A DNA stretch of 64,000 nt from Methanothrix sp. (GTDB lineage: Archaea; Halobacteriota; Methanosarcinia; Methanotrichales; Methanotrichaceae), in contig JARYLI010000006.1 in NCBI GenBank assembly GCA_029907715.1, positions 1 to 64,000 of the forward strand, written 5' to 3'. Of this stretch, positions 1 through 8,533 are shown one piece after another (position 1 is the stretch's first letter; the number at the start of each line of letters is the position of its first letter). Made by a program: the position numbers and the translations under genes. Under the pieces are notes generated by a model. That model was not told the origin of the DNA and did no database searches. It worked only from the letters and a program-made list of their open reading frames with translations.

Positions 1-2
1 GC

Positions 3-308
3 TATTTATTTGGTGACGGTGAATATGATTCCAGGAAATTTTTGAATGATGTTGTAGATAAAGGTTACATGCCTGTTATTAAACCGAGAAAAATAAGTGC
101 CGGTGGTTTTGGATCCAGAATCAGAGATCGGATCTTTAATAGCGAAATATACAAACACAGATCAGTTTGTGAAGGATTCTTTGGTGCTTTGACCAATTGG
201 TTTGGAGATAGAATACCATGTTTCCTCGAAGAGACAACTATTACAAGGATACTTCTGAGAGTACTGGCTTATGCATTGAGAATTCTATCAAGATTTAGTA
301 TAAAATAA
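3..308 (+). CDS. Transposase, C-terminal part (gene begins outside window)
   Basis: The frame is open from base 3, so this is the last 101 residues of a longer protein. A GDGEYDS segment fits the second catalytic Asp region of a DDE transposase of the broad IS4/IS5 type. About 50 residues later comes RSVCEGFFGAL, resembling the R-x-x-x-E-x-F-x-x-L signature around the catalytic Glu. The stretch is clearly AT-rich compared with the next genes, as expected for a mobile element. I saw no terminal inverted repeat in the 70 bases after the stop. The exact family cannot be fixed from this fragment. Confidence 0.7.
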   Translation, partial: YLFGDGEYDSRKFLNDVVDKGYMPVIKPRKISAGGFGSRIRDRIFNSEIYKHRSVCEGFFGALTNWFGDRIPCFLEETTITRILLRVLAYALRILSRFSIK

Positions 309-344
309 ATTTGAATGATAGACACACCCTTTATTACCATAATC

Positions 345-355
345 CTTAAATATAG
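345..355 (+). promoter_or_regulatory. TATA box for the metal-binding protein gene
   Basis: CTTAAATATAG lies 30-40 bases before the ATG at 385, so the transcript would start at or just before the start codon. This is the usual archaeal near-leaderless arrangement. Confidence 0.55.
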
Positions 356-384
356 AACTTATTAATCATTATTCTGTGATTAGT

Positions 385-1182
385 ATGAAGAAAGCGATAT
401 TGCTCCTGATTTTATCGCTGATCGCTGTTCACTCAGCATATGCTGAGCCGATCAAGATAGTGGCCACGACCTCCACCCTGGAGGATCTCATAAAGGGCGT
501 GGGCGGGGATAATGTCGATGTCACCTACATAGTCTCTTCCGGTGTGTGTCCAGATCACTGGGACCTGAAGCCATCGCAGGTTGCCGCTCTGAACGAGGCG
601 AGCATAATATTCCAGCATGGAATGGAGGGGTGGCTCAAGAACATCACAAGGCCAGATCAGAAGGTGATAGTCCTCTCCGGTCCCTGGAACACGCCGCAGA
701 TGGCGATAAACAAGACGATGCAGATCGCGGCTGCTCTCAAGGAGGCCGATCCGGAGCATGCAGGGGAGTATGATCGGAGAGCAGAAGTGCTGGTCGAGCG
801 CTTCCAGAACGTATCCGAGGTTCTGAGCAAGAGGGCTAGGGAGGCGGGCACGGAGAACGTGAAGGTCCTGTGCATGGAATGGCAGTCCGGCTTCGTCTCA
901 TGGATGGGATTTGATATAGTGAAGACGTACGCCTCTGAGGAGAAGCTCTCGCTGAAGGACGTGGACGATTTGATAAAGGCGGGCAGGGAGAACAGCGTCT
1001 CCATAGTTGTGGACAACCTCCAGAGCGGTGTCAGGGTGGGAGAGCAGATCGCAAAGGAGATCAACGCCACTCATGTGATCCTCACAAACTTCCCCGGGGC
1101 GGTCGAGGGAACAGAGACGCTCGATAAGATGATGCTCCACAACGGTGAGGCGCTGCTTGCGGCGGTCAGCGCAGCCGCTTGA
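385..1182 (+). CDS. Metal ABC transporter substrate-binding protein, ZnuA/TroA type
   Basis: A 265-residue exported protein with an N-terminal signal peptide (MKKAILLLILSL then AYA/EP). The start of the mature part (KIVATTSTLEDLIKGVGG) and the P-x-H-W-D-L-K-P-S segment match the cluster A-I (TroA) fold, in which a His after this Pro binds Zn or Mn. The family delivers divalent metal to a membrane permease. No permease or ATPase gene is adjacent, so the partner must be elsewhere. A GTG at 376 would add three residues; the ATG at 385 gives a better signal peptide start. Metal specificity cannot be read from the sequence. Confidence 0.8.
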   Translation: MKKAILLLILSLIAVHSAYAEPIKIVATTSTLEDLIKGVGGDNVDVTYIVSSGVCPDHWDLKPSQVAALNEASIIFQHGMEGWLKNITRPDQKVIVLSGPWNTPQMAINKTMQIAAALKEADPEHAGEYDRRAEVLVERFQNVSEVLSKRAREAGTENVKVLCMEWQSGFVSWMGFDIVKTYASEEKLSLKDVDDLIKAGRENSVSIVVDNLQSGVRVGEQIAKEINATHVILTNFPGAVEGTETLDKMMLHNGEALLAAVSAAA

Positions 1183-1315
1183 TGGCCAATCATGCGGAGG
1201 AAATGCTCCCCGACTTTTTTTGCCAGACCGATCGACTGTTTAGATCGGGGATCCACTCGGTTATCACAGAGTGGCTAAAAGTAAAGCGAATGCCTCCCAC
1301 AGCGCGGCCAGCCAT

Positions 1316-2518
1316 TCAGAGCAGGCTTCTCCTGTCAGCCAGCCCCAGAATATTCAGCAGCCCCAGCAGGTTCTCTCTCGATATCGACCCGTCGGAGACC
1401 TTCTTCAGCACATCCTTCGCATTGAACGCCACGCCGAGTCCTGCGTTCTGTATCATCAGACAGTCGTTTGCCCCGTCTCCAACAGCAACTATGTTGTCCG
1501 GGCTGATGCCCTCCATCTCAGCGAGCCGCTTGACTATCTCTCCCTTCGCCTCTGCATCGATGATCTCGCCCTTGATCTCCCCTGTCAGACGGCCGTCCTG
1601 TATCTCGAGCTCATTGGCGAATGTGTAGTCGAAACCAAGCCGCTCCTTCAATACATCGGTGAAGTATGTAAATCCTCCACTTATGAGCGCTATCTTGTAG
1701 CCCATCTGCTTCAGGTGGTGTATGAGCTCCTCAGACCCCGGCGTCAGGGAGAGCTGATCCGCGATCTCCTTCAGCGCCGAGACAGGCATCCCCTTCAGAA
1801 GCCTCACGCGGCGTCTGAGCGACTCCTCAAAATCGATCTCGCCGTTCATAGCCCTGTCAGTTATCATCCTCACCTCATCATCGACGCCAGCGAAGCTTGC
1901 AAGCCTGTTTATTATCTCGAAGTCAACAATCGTCATATCCATGTCGAAGACGATCAGACGCTTCTCCTTCTGGGCCTTATCCAGCCTCTGGACCACAACA
2001 TCGAGACCCAACCGCTCACACTCTGATCTGATCCACCGCCTGCACTCATCAGGGTCTGCCTCCCCGAAGTCCATCACGAACTCTATCGATATCAGATCGC
2101 CGCGAGCGGTCACTGCAGCCCTCTCGATGTTTATGCCTCTGGTGGACGCGACAGATGCAACATCTCTTATTATGCCGACCCTGTCCCTTGCGAGGATCGT
2201 GACCACGTAGAGGTTCTTCCTGCTCCTTCTTATTCCACGGTATCTCTCCAGCGGCAGGAACATGCACTGCACTCCCAGGGAATCGGATCGCCTCTGCATC
2301 TCCATCTCAAGCTCTTTTGGGTTGATCGCGGCTCTGCTGAAATCCGCGACCACGGACATGACGAACAGCCCCTGGAGCACCCTCTGGTCCATATCCACTA
2401 TGTTCACATTCCGCTCTGCAGGGAGCTGGAGTATATCACGTATGAGGCCGGGCCGGTCCCTGCCCACGAAGGTTATCACCCACAGGTCTTTAAAATGATC
2501 TCCAGGATCGGCGTTCAT
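1316..2518 (-). CDS. serB: Phosphoserine phosphatase with two ACT domains
   Basis: Hydrolyses O-phosphoserine to serine, the last step of phosphorylated serine synthesis, in the cytoplasm. Residues about 12-95 and 103-180 are two ACT domains (GRDRPGLIRDI and ARDRVGIIRDV), probably binding an amino-acid effector. A HAD domain follows, with nucleophile motif DMDMT (D192, D194), an ISGGF motif II region and GDGANDCLMI as the last acidic motif. At 400 residues it is longer than single-domain SerB, in line with ACT-containing forms. I chose the ATG at 2518; an in-frame upstream start at 2548 adds ten unconserved residues. Confidence 0.92.
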   Translation of the reverse strand: MNADPGDHFKDLWVITFVGRDRPGLIRDILQLPAERNVNIVDMDQRVLQGLFVMSVVADFSRAAINPKELEMEMQRRSDSLGVQCMFLPLERYRGIRRSRKNLYVVTILARDRVGIIRDVASVASTRGINIERAAVTARGDLISIEFVMDFGEADPDECRRWIRSECERLGLDVVVQRLDKAQKEKRLIVFDMDMTIVDFEIINRLASFAGVDDEVRMITDRAMNGEIDFEESLRRRVRLLKGMPVSALKEIADQLSLTPGSEELIHHLKQMGYKIALISGGFTYFTDVLKERLGFDYTFANELEIQDGRLTGEIKGEIIDAEAKGEIVKRLAEMEGISPDNIVAVGDGANDCLMIQNAGLGVAFNAKDVLKKVSDGSISRENLLGLLNILGLADRRSLL

Positions 2519-2763
2519 AACCAATATGCCCCTCCATTCAGCTCGCACACAAACCCGCTCTGAGCCCGGGCTCTGCAGTGCAAATAGCGCATGCAGTTAG
2601 TGAAATGCTGCCTCCAGGTCATTGATATCATATTCATGCCCCCACGAGAGCGGGCTTTCAGAGGGCTTCTGCGAGTCTGGGATCTGATCTGACCTGTGTT
2701 TATAGTTGCGCAAAGAGGTCTGCTGACAGCTGGCATCAGGCGTGATGGATGCATTTCTAGTAT

Positions 2764-3579
2764 TTAGATTTGAAGATATCCGGCGTCTGGTCCATTAGGG
2801 GCGCATTGACCGCTGCATTCACTGACCGATCTATTCGCAGACGCTCTCCATAATGCCTCTCCCAGATCCCTGTACATCCTGGAGAGCGCATCTCCCGCTG
2901 TTATCGCCATTGCCCCGTGCTCGCCGGAGACTATCACAAGCACATCGCCTCTGTCAGGTATCATCGCGCAGATCCCCTTCTCCCTCCAGGGATGGAATCT
3001 CCGCTCGGCACCAGGGATGTCCCAGACAGCTGTATCTCGAGGACATACAGCCCTGATCGATACGCCACGATCCAGCATATTTCTTACGAATTCATTCACA
3101 TGCAGGAATATGTTGTACAGATCCCCCATGCTCTCGAGAAGAGAGGGGTTGATTATGAGAAGATCCCGCTCTGCTCTTGATAGCACCTCAATAACCTTCT
3201 CGTACACCCTGCCGGCTCCCTGATGCACCCAGATCCCTATCTCCTCCTCCCCGCGCCCGAAACTGTCGGAAGAGTACACCTCCTCCAGCGCGTGCAGCGC
3301 AGCCTCTGCATCGGTCATGAAGCTGCTCTTCAGCCGCTCGAGCGCTGCAGCGGGATCCGCAACCCTGTACCTCATGGGCTTAGACGGCTGGACCTCCACT
3401 ATGCCCCTCATCACAAGCCTTTTCAGAGCGCCATATACTGCAGGCCTAGGTATTCCGGAGATCTGATGGATCTCAGAGGCTATCCCTGCCTTGAGCCTGG
3501 TAAGTGCTGTGTAAACTCTGGCCTCATACTCTGTGAGCCCGAGGTCACGCAGAGCCTTGATCGCATTCTTCTCCGACAT
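2764..3579 (-). CDS. TrmB-family transcriptional regulator
   Basis: 271 residues. The first about 75 form a TrmB-type winged helix: an LGLTEYEARVYTAL helix, an IPRPAVYGALKRL recognition helix and a wing. The rest looks like the effector-binding half of this family. It is transcribed divergently from the tetraether synthase homologue with only 53 bases between the starts, so it may regulate that gene, itself, or both. CAGTATG occurs at both ends of that gap. TrmB proteins usually sense sugars; the ligand here is unknown. Confidence 0.8.
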   Translation of the reverse strand: MSEKNAIKALRDLGLTEYEARVYTALTRLKAGIASEIHQISGIPRPAVYGALKRLVMRGIVEVQPSKPMRYRVADPAAALERLKSSFMTDAEAALHALEEVYSSDSFGRGEEEIGIWVHQGAGRVYEKVIEVLSRAERDLLIINPSLLESMGDLYNIFLHVNEFVRNMLDRGVSIRAVCPRDTAVWDIPGAERRFHPWREKGICAMIPDRGDVLVIVSGEHGAMAITAGDALSRMYRDLGEALWRASANRSVSECSGQCAPNGPDAGYLQI

Positions 3580-3603
3580 TCAGTATGTATCTTTGATAGA
3601 AGG

Positions 3604-3612
3604 TTTTATATG
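3604..3612 (+). promoter_or_regulatory. TATA box in the TrmB/tes divergent promoter
   Basis: TTTTATATG lies about 25 bases before the ATG at 3633, placing the transcription start at or next to that codon. No purine-rich ribosome binding site is visible, so the message is probably leaderless. Confidence 0.55.
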
Positions 3613-3632
3613 TCTTTCTGTAAAGTAACAGT

Positions 3633-5156
3633 ATGGTCGTTATGGCATTAAATACAATAGACAGGGATGTGGCTTCCGTCTGTCCGGTGTGTCTCAGGAC
3701 TGTAAGTGCGCGCATATTCCAGCGGGAGCAGGCAGTCATGATTCGGAAGTCCTGTCCGGAGCATGGAGAGTTCGAGGATGTCTATTGGTCAGATGCCGAG
3801 CTTTACAGAAGGTTTATGAGATATATCGAGACCGGCAGAAGCATAGAGAACTCCCTCACAAAGGGAGACTGCCCGTTCAGCTGCGGTCTCTGCGATAACC
3901 ACAAAACCTCAACGCTTCTCGCAAACATAGATGTTACGACAAGATGCAACCTCGCATGCCCGATATGCTTTGCAGATGCATCCCCCAAACGGGTCTACGA
4001 GCCCACTATGGAGCAGATCGAGCGCATGCTGAGGATCCTGCGGGAGGAGCGTCCGGTCTCTTGCTATGCTGTGCAGTTCTCAGGTGGAGAACCCACAGTG
4101 CGCGATGATCTTCCGGAGATGGTGGCTCTCGCCAGGAGCATGGGCTTCACGCAGATCCAGATCGCCACGAACGGACTGAGGCTCGCAGCATCTCCCGACC
4201 TGGCGCAACGGCTCAGCGAGGCAGGACTGAGCACGGTCTATCTGCAGTTCGATGGGGTGGATGCAGGTCCGTATATCAAAATGAGGGGCAGGGATCTGCT
4301 CGGCATGAAGATCCGCGCGATAGAGTCCTGCAGAAGAGGGGGGCTGAAGAGTGTAGTTCTGGTCCCAACGGTTGCGAAAGGAGTGAACGACTTCCAGTTA
4401 GGCGAGATCATCAGATTCGCGAGCCGCAATCTGGATGTCATCCGCGGGGTCAACATGCAGCCTATATCCTTTGCGGGGAGGGTCGAGGAGGCAGAGCGAA
4501 AATCAAACAGGATCACGATACCCGACCTGATAAGATCGATAGAGGAGCAGACTGAGGGGCAGATCTCCAGGGATGACTTCTATCCGGTTCCTTTCGTCGC
4601 TCCAGTCTCGAAGGTTGTGGAGGCACTGACCAACGAGCCGAAGCTGGTCTTCACAGTCCATCCATGCTGCGGTGCAGCAACCTATGTCTACTGCGAGGAC
4701 GAGAGGCTGATGCCCATAACGAGGTTTGTGGATGTGGAGGGCCTTATGGAGAGGCTCACTGAGATACTCCAGGAGTACAACGGGTCAAAGATATCGAGGC
4801 TCAGAATGCAGGCGGCACTCCTGAAGGATCTCCCCGGGTTTATAGATGAGAGCAGAGCCCCAAAGGATCTGCAGATCACAAAGCTCCTGATGAATGTTCT
4901 GAGGACGGGCACGTTCGACTCCCTGAGGGAGTTCCACTCCAGAAACCTGTTCATAGGTGCCATGCACTTCCAGGATCTGTACAACCTGGACCTGGAGCGG
5001 GTGAGCAGATGCGGTATACATTACGCCACTCCGGATGGCAGAATTATTCCATTCTGCACGTACAACACGATCCACAGGAGCGAGGTGGAGAATCGGTATT
5101 CCATTGCGGAGGCATGCGCACCTGCGCAGCGTGTGGGAGTGCCTCCGGTCATGTAA
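3633..5156 (+). CDS. tes: Radical SAM protein, tetraether lipid synthase (Tes) family
   Basis: 507 residues. An N-terminal rubredoxin-like part has CPVC (C17, C20) and CPEHGEF (C41), then CPFSCGLC (C80, C84, C87). The radical SAM cluster motif is C105-NLA-C109-PI-C112, followed by SGGEPT, which contacts SAM. The C-terminal half has further cysteines (HPCCG, CGIHY, PFCTYN) expected to bind extra iron-sulfur clusters. This order matches the family of Methanocaldococcus jannaschii MJ0619, which joins two archaeol tails into tetraether lipids. Function is inferred from family resemblance; the product (GDGT or macrocyclic archaeol) cannot be told. The start could also be the ATG at 3642. Confidence 0.8.
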   Translation: MVVMALNTIDRDVASVCPVCLRTVSARIFQREQAVMIRKSCPEHGEFEDVYWSDAELYRRFMRYIETGRSIENSLTKGDCPFSCGLCDNHKTSTLLANIDVTTRCNLACPICFADASPKRVYEPTMEQIERMLRILREERPVSCYAVQFSGGEPTVRDDLPEMVALARSMGFTQIQIATNGLRLAASPDLAQRLSEAGLSTVYLQFDGVDAGPYIKMRGRDLLGMKIRAIESCRRGGLKSVVLVPTVAKGVNDFQLGEIIRFASRNLDVIRGVNMQPISFAGRVEEAERKSNRITIPDLIRSIEEQTEGQISRDDFYPVPFVAPVSKVVEALTNEPKLVFTVHPCCGAATYVYCEDERLMPITRFVDVEGLMERLTEILQEYNGSKISRLRMQAALLKDLPGFIDESRAPKDLQITKLLMNVLRTGTFDSLREFHSRNLFIGAMHFQDLYNLDLERVSRCGIHYATPDGRIIPFCTYNTIHRSEVENRYSIAEACAPAQRVGVPPVM

Positions 5157-5327
5157 CCCCCTCCTCCCAATCGTCCTGCGTAATCCAGCATGCAGATCGG
5201 TACAGCGACTTCCTCATTCGAACCGGCCGGTTTCTGATGTGCAGCTCCATGCCACACACACCCGCATCTTCCCAGCTTCGTCCGGAGATATGGCGGTGGA
5301 AATAATATCATAAAGGAGGATAGCAGC

Positions 5328-6263
5328 GTGAGATACTCCGTGGAGTTGATCTCTCCAGATAGAAAGATCGAGCTCGCAGAGAGGTATGCGGATCAGGTTC
5401 TTTATGAGGTCAAATCTGAGATATACGGATGCTGCATAAAGCTTCTCACAGGCATGCGTGATGTGAGAAGCAGATGGGAGGATAGCTTCTACTTCATGTC
5501 CCAGAGCGTCCGCTCTCACGGGCGGATGTACGTTGTGAATGAGCCTGGGGAGAAGAACCGGGTTATGTACGATCCACAGTCGAAGACAGCGTTTCTTGTG
5601 AATTTCGATTACTATGGATGGATAAAGTCTCTTGCTCTCGCGCTGGCGGGAGACATCCTGGAGGATGAGCATGGGATACACTCAGTGCATGGCGCATGCC
5701 TCGATCTCGATGGCAGGGGGATATGCATCATGGGAGGCTCAGGCACGGGAAAGACGACGCACACCTACGGCCTTCTCAGGGATCCCAGGGTGCGGGTGGT
5801 ATCGGACGACTGGTTCTTCGGGAGGATCTACGGCAGAGACGTCCTGGGCTATGGATCCGAGAAGAATTTCTACATAAGATCCGAGCTCTCCAGCATCTGG
5901 AAGGAGTTCTCCTGGCTTGTGGAGAAGGCGGAGCTCGACTCCATGGGCCGGGGTGTGGTCGACCTCAGATGGGCCATAGGTAAGGGCAGAATACTCCCTC
6001 TCACCACGATACGGCATGTGTTCATCCTCAAACGAGATCGTTCGGACGACCGGATCGTGCGCCTCTCTCCTGAGGAGGCAGTGCAGAGGGTCGAAAAAAA
6101 CGGTTACTTCAACCCCCATCTGCTCGTAGATGGGGATCTCAAGAGGAGGATCCGGAGCGGGTTCTTCAGGGCGATGCTCTTGAGCTCATCTGTATGGGAG
6201 GTCAACACCACAGGAACGCCAGAGGAGACCCAGTCCATGATAAGAGATGCGATCGGCGTTTAG
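5328..6263 (+). CDS. HprK-like P-loop kinase of unknown substrate
   Basis: 311 residues. The core at about 116-165 reads HSVHGACL, then a Walker A loop GGSGTGKTT (G136-T143), then a SDDW acidic motif (D160, D161). This is the layout of HPr kinase/phosphorylase and PEP carboxykinase-like ATPases. The N-terminal about 110 residues resemble no family I know. I see no HPr or PTS gene here, and methanogens generally lack the PTS, so the substrate is not HPr. The GTG start at 5328 has a strong GGAGGAT site nine bases upstream. A transcript shared with the tes homologue is possible (171-base gap). Confidence 0.65.
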   Translation: MRYSVELISPDRKIELAERYADQVLYEVKSEIYGCCIKLLTGMRDVRSRWEDSFYFMSQSVRSHGRMYVVNEPGEKNRVMYDPQSKTAFLVNFDYYGWIKSLALALAGDILEDEHGIHSVHGACLDLDGRGICIMGGSGTGKTTHTYGLLRDPRVRVVSDDWFFGRIYGRDVLGYGSEKNFYIRSELSSIWKEFSWLVEKAELDSMGRGVVDLRWAIGKGRILPLTTIRHVFILKRDRSDDRIVRLSPEEAVQRVEKNGYFNPHLLVDGDLKRRIRSGFFRAMLLSSSVWEVNTTGTPEETQSMIRDAIGV

Positions 6264-6280
6264 TCTGATGCCTGTGACAT

Positions 6281-6664
6281 TCACCTGATGTCCATCTTGA
6301 CCTTCCCCATTGATGAGAGGTAGGCCACCTCCTTTCCGGGCTCAAGCTTTGGCTTCATATCCTCTGTTATCGGTACATCTATGGTGGTGTAGTCCTTGAG
6401 ATCCATGAGCTGAACGCTGGTCTCACCAACAGAGAGCACCTGCCCGGTCTTCCGCTCGACTATTGGGGCGTAGACCTTTGTGGTGACCGGCGCGACGATG
6501 GATCTCTTCTGATTGTCGAATATGCCTATCGCATCTATTCTCGCCTTGGCCGCACCATGCTTGCCTGGCTTCGAATGCGCTATGCTCTTGATTATGCAGG
6601 GCTCGTCATCGATTATTATATACCTTCCTTCCTTGAGTGTCCTTATCTCTACTTGCTCCTTCAT
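6281..6664 (-). CDS. eif5A: Translation initiation factor 5A (aIF5A)
   Basis: 127 residues, normal for the archaeal factor. It binds the ribosomal E site and relieves stalling at poorly reactive peptide bonds. The N-terminal SH3-like domain carries the conserved hypusine loop SKPGKHGAAK; K35 is the lysine that would receive deoxyhypusine or hypusine. The C-terminal OB-fold half includes the TTIDVPIT strand. It is convergent with the HprK-like gene, with 17 bases between stops. Confidence 0.95.
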   Translation of the reverse strand: MKEQVEIRTLKEGRYIIIDDEPCIIKSIAHSKPGKHGAAKARIDAIGIFDNQKRSIVAPVTTKVYAPIVERKTGQVLSVGETSVQLMDLKDYTTIDVPITEDMKPKLEPGKEVAYLSSMGKVKMDIR

Positions 6665-6710
6665 TTGGGATCAACCTTGGTCTTTCGTCTTCCGGTGGAA
6701 TGATCAGATC

Positions 6711-6721
6711 CTATATTTAAA
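6711..6721 (-). promoter_or_regulatory. TATA box for aIF5A
   Basis: On the minus strand TTTAAATATAG lies 47-57 bases before the aIF5A ATG, implying a 5' leader of about 20-25 bases. Confidence 0.5.
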
Positions 6722-7275
6722 GGTGAGGAAGATGCTCCATTCTGCATTACCCATGAATCTGCATGGTCATTCAGTCCAGCTTCGGCAATGGGCGCAGATC
6801 ACAGATAAGACCTTTATGAATTGGTTTCCGGTACAGCACCGCATGATTTCGGTTCTCCCGTAGTCTCGCTGGTTTGTCCCGTAGTTGGACGCTGTGTGGG
6901 CGTGATGGAATGTTAACGATTTTCATGCTCACACATTTTCTTTTCCCCTCCCCAACCCCCTCTCCTTGTGGTCTGTCACGCGAGCCGCGCCGTGCTGCGA
7001 AGCGAGCTCATTTCCACTACCAGGTGGACGAGCGATCGAAAGCATCTAGCGGCGCTGAAGAGCTCTTACATGCATACGAGTGATAGCCACCTGGCACAAA
7101 CCAGCATCGTGAGACGATAGTACTTTTCGACTTCGTCGAAACTCTTCGACGCAGTCGAAGGTAAGTCGAAACGAGCGCATAGCAGGATCGGGGTCTCTGC
7201 GAAAAAGTTGTCAGATGGATAAGAGCGATAGGTTGAATTTTCTGAGAGTTATAAATCAAAATCAATATACTTAAG
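6722..7275. other. Intergenic region with paired palindromes
   Basis: This 554-base gap contains no open frame with family features. It holds a pyrimidine-rich run near 6930-6970 and two 15-base palindromes of the form TTCGAC-N3-GTCGAA at 7126-7140 and 7145-7159, followed by a half-site AGTCGAA. Their role is unknown. Confidence 0.4.
7126..7159. repeat. Two adjacent TTCGAC-N3-GTCGAA palindromes
   Basis: Both 15-base units are exact dyads with different 3-base centres (TTC and GCA), four bases apart. They could be a double binding site or two small hairpins. They lie 117 bases downstream of the tRNA-Leu 3' end. Confidence 0.6.
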
Positions 7276-7360
7276 TGCGGGGGAAGGGATTTGAACCCTT
7301 GAACTCCTGCGAGAATAGATCTTGAGTCTATCACCGTTGGCCTGGCTTGGTTACCCCCGC
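7276..7360 (-). tRNA. tRNA-Leu, anticodon CAA
   Basis: The minus strand folds as a type II cloverleaf: acceptor GCGGGGG paired with CCCCCGC, anticodon loop CTCAAGA with anticodon CAA, a long variable arm, and T-loop TTCAAAT. Discriminator A suits leucine. CCA is not encoded and there is no intron. A TATA-like TTATATCA lies about 27 bases upstream, near 7388-7395. Confidence 0.92.
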
Positions 7361-7515
7361 GCTGTCTATTCCGTACCGGGTTCGTTTGATATAAGGCTTT
7401 CTGGTTCGGTGCTGAGCGCGCTGCTGTGCGATTCCATGCTGTTAATTCTCCTGCCTTTTTACTGCTCAGCTACCTCCATCTCCCTGCTGAAGAGGGCTGT
7501 ATCCCAAAATGTGCA

Positions 7516-7653
7516 TCAGCAGCAGCGCTTAATCTCCATGAGCATCTCGATCTCCCGCTCGTAGCACTTCTCGCATATCCTTCTGGGCCCCAGCTTCCTG
7601 TGCATGACCTTGAGAAGGGGCCCTCCCTCAGCACCGCATATCTCACATCTCAT
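7516..7653 (-). CDS. Small zinc-binding protein with two C-x2-C pairs
   Basis: A 45-residue ORF: CEIC at residues 3-6, then MHRKLGPRRICEKC at about 17-30, then a charged helix ending KRCC. The first two CxxC pairs, about 21 residues apart, suggest one zinc site. The composition is charged and protein-like. No strong ribosome binding site is visible upstream of the ATG. The function is unknown; adaptor or nucleic-acid binding roles are common for such proteins. Confidence 0.6.
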   Translation of the reverse strand: MRCEICGAEGGPLLKVMHRKLGPRRICEKCYEREIEMLMEIKRCC

Positions 7654-7795
7654 ACACCATGCTCTGAGCTGCGCGCTCTTATTGTTGACGCCCTCAGAAC
7701 ATCAGATCCAGGCGTCTGACAGAAGATCTGCTGCATATTTGAGACGCAGATCTCCAGACAAAACCGCTTTATCCTCGCGCGTCCGGCATCCATCT

Positions 7796-8533
7796 ATGAA
7801 TGCTGATGTGGTCATCGTCGGCAGGGTTCTGACACATGGGGGAGAGCAGAGCGAGATAGCCACGCCGTACGGAAACGTCAGGGCGATCTCATCGAGGATC
7901 AGCGGTAGGGATGTCCTCTTCATTCCAAGGCACGACGACAGACATCTCCCGCCGCACCGCGTCAATTACAGGGCGATAATCTGCGCCGCGGAATCTACGG
8001 GCGCTGAGAGAGTCATAGCCATAAACACGGTAGGCTCTATGATCTCACCCCCTGGGAGCTTCGTGATACCGAACGACTTCATAGAGTTCACGAAATCCAG
8101 GATATCCACATTCTACGAGGATCGCGCGGTTCATGTGGAGATGAGCGAGCCATACTGCCCTGAGATGAGAAATGTGCTGATGGAATCCTGCAGAGCCGAG
8201 GGGCATGAACCCTACGAGGGCGTCTATGTGTGCACCGAGGGGCCGCACTTCGAGACGCCCGCCCAGATAAGAATGCTCAGAAGCTTCGGCGATGTGGTGG
8301 GGATGACCGGATACCCGGAGGTTGTGCTCGCAAGGGAGAAATCCCTGTGCTACGCATCGGTCTGTCTGGTGACGAACACCGCAGGCGAGGGGCGGGTTGA
8401 TATCAGCCAGATCGTGAGCGTCGAGAGAAAATCCATGAGCGATCTCGCCAGGATAATCGAAAGAGCGGTCTTGAGGATCCCTGAGCAGAGATCATGCAGA
8501 TGCAGCAGAGCTCTGGAGAACGCAGAGTTCTAG
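7796..8533 (+). CDS. mtnP: Purine nucleoside phosphorylase family, MTA/MTI phosphorylase-like
   Basis: 245 residues. The family cleaves 5'-methylthioadenosine or related nucleosides with phosphate, salvaging the by-product of polyamine synthesis and radical SAM chemistry. Visible family features are PRHDDRHLPPHRVNYRA (phosphate and substrate binding), the CTEGPHFETPAQIRM motif, the VGMTGYPEVVLARE substrate segment and VTNTAGE. Asn replaces Asp in the last segment, a change associated with 6-oxopurine preference, so the substrate may be methylthioinosine. The ATG at 7796 is chosen because homology begins there; an open frame continues upstream without conservation. Confidence 0.85.
   Translation: MNADVVIVGRVLTHGGEQSEIATPYGNVRAISSRISGRDVLFIPRHDDRHLPPHRVNYRAIICAAESTGAERVIAINTVGSMISPPGSFVIPNDFIEFTKSRISTFYEDRAVHVEMSEPYCPEMRNVLMESCRAEGHEPYEGVYVCTEGPHFETPAQIRMLRSFGDVVGMTGYPEVVLAREKSLCYASVCLVTNTAGEGRVDISQIVSVERKSMSDLARIIERAVLRIPEQRSCRCSRALENAEF

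Noticed and set aside
2515-2754. 79-codon minus-strand frame upstream of serB
   Set aside because: No motif and no ribosome binding site; it overlaps the serB start.
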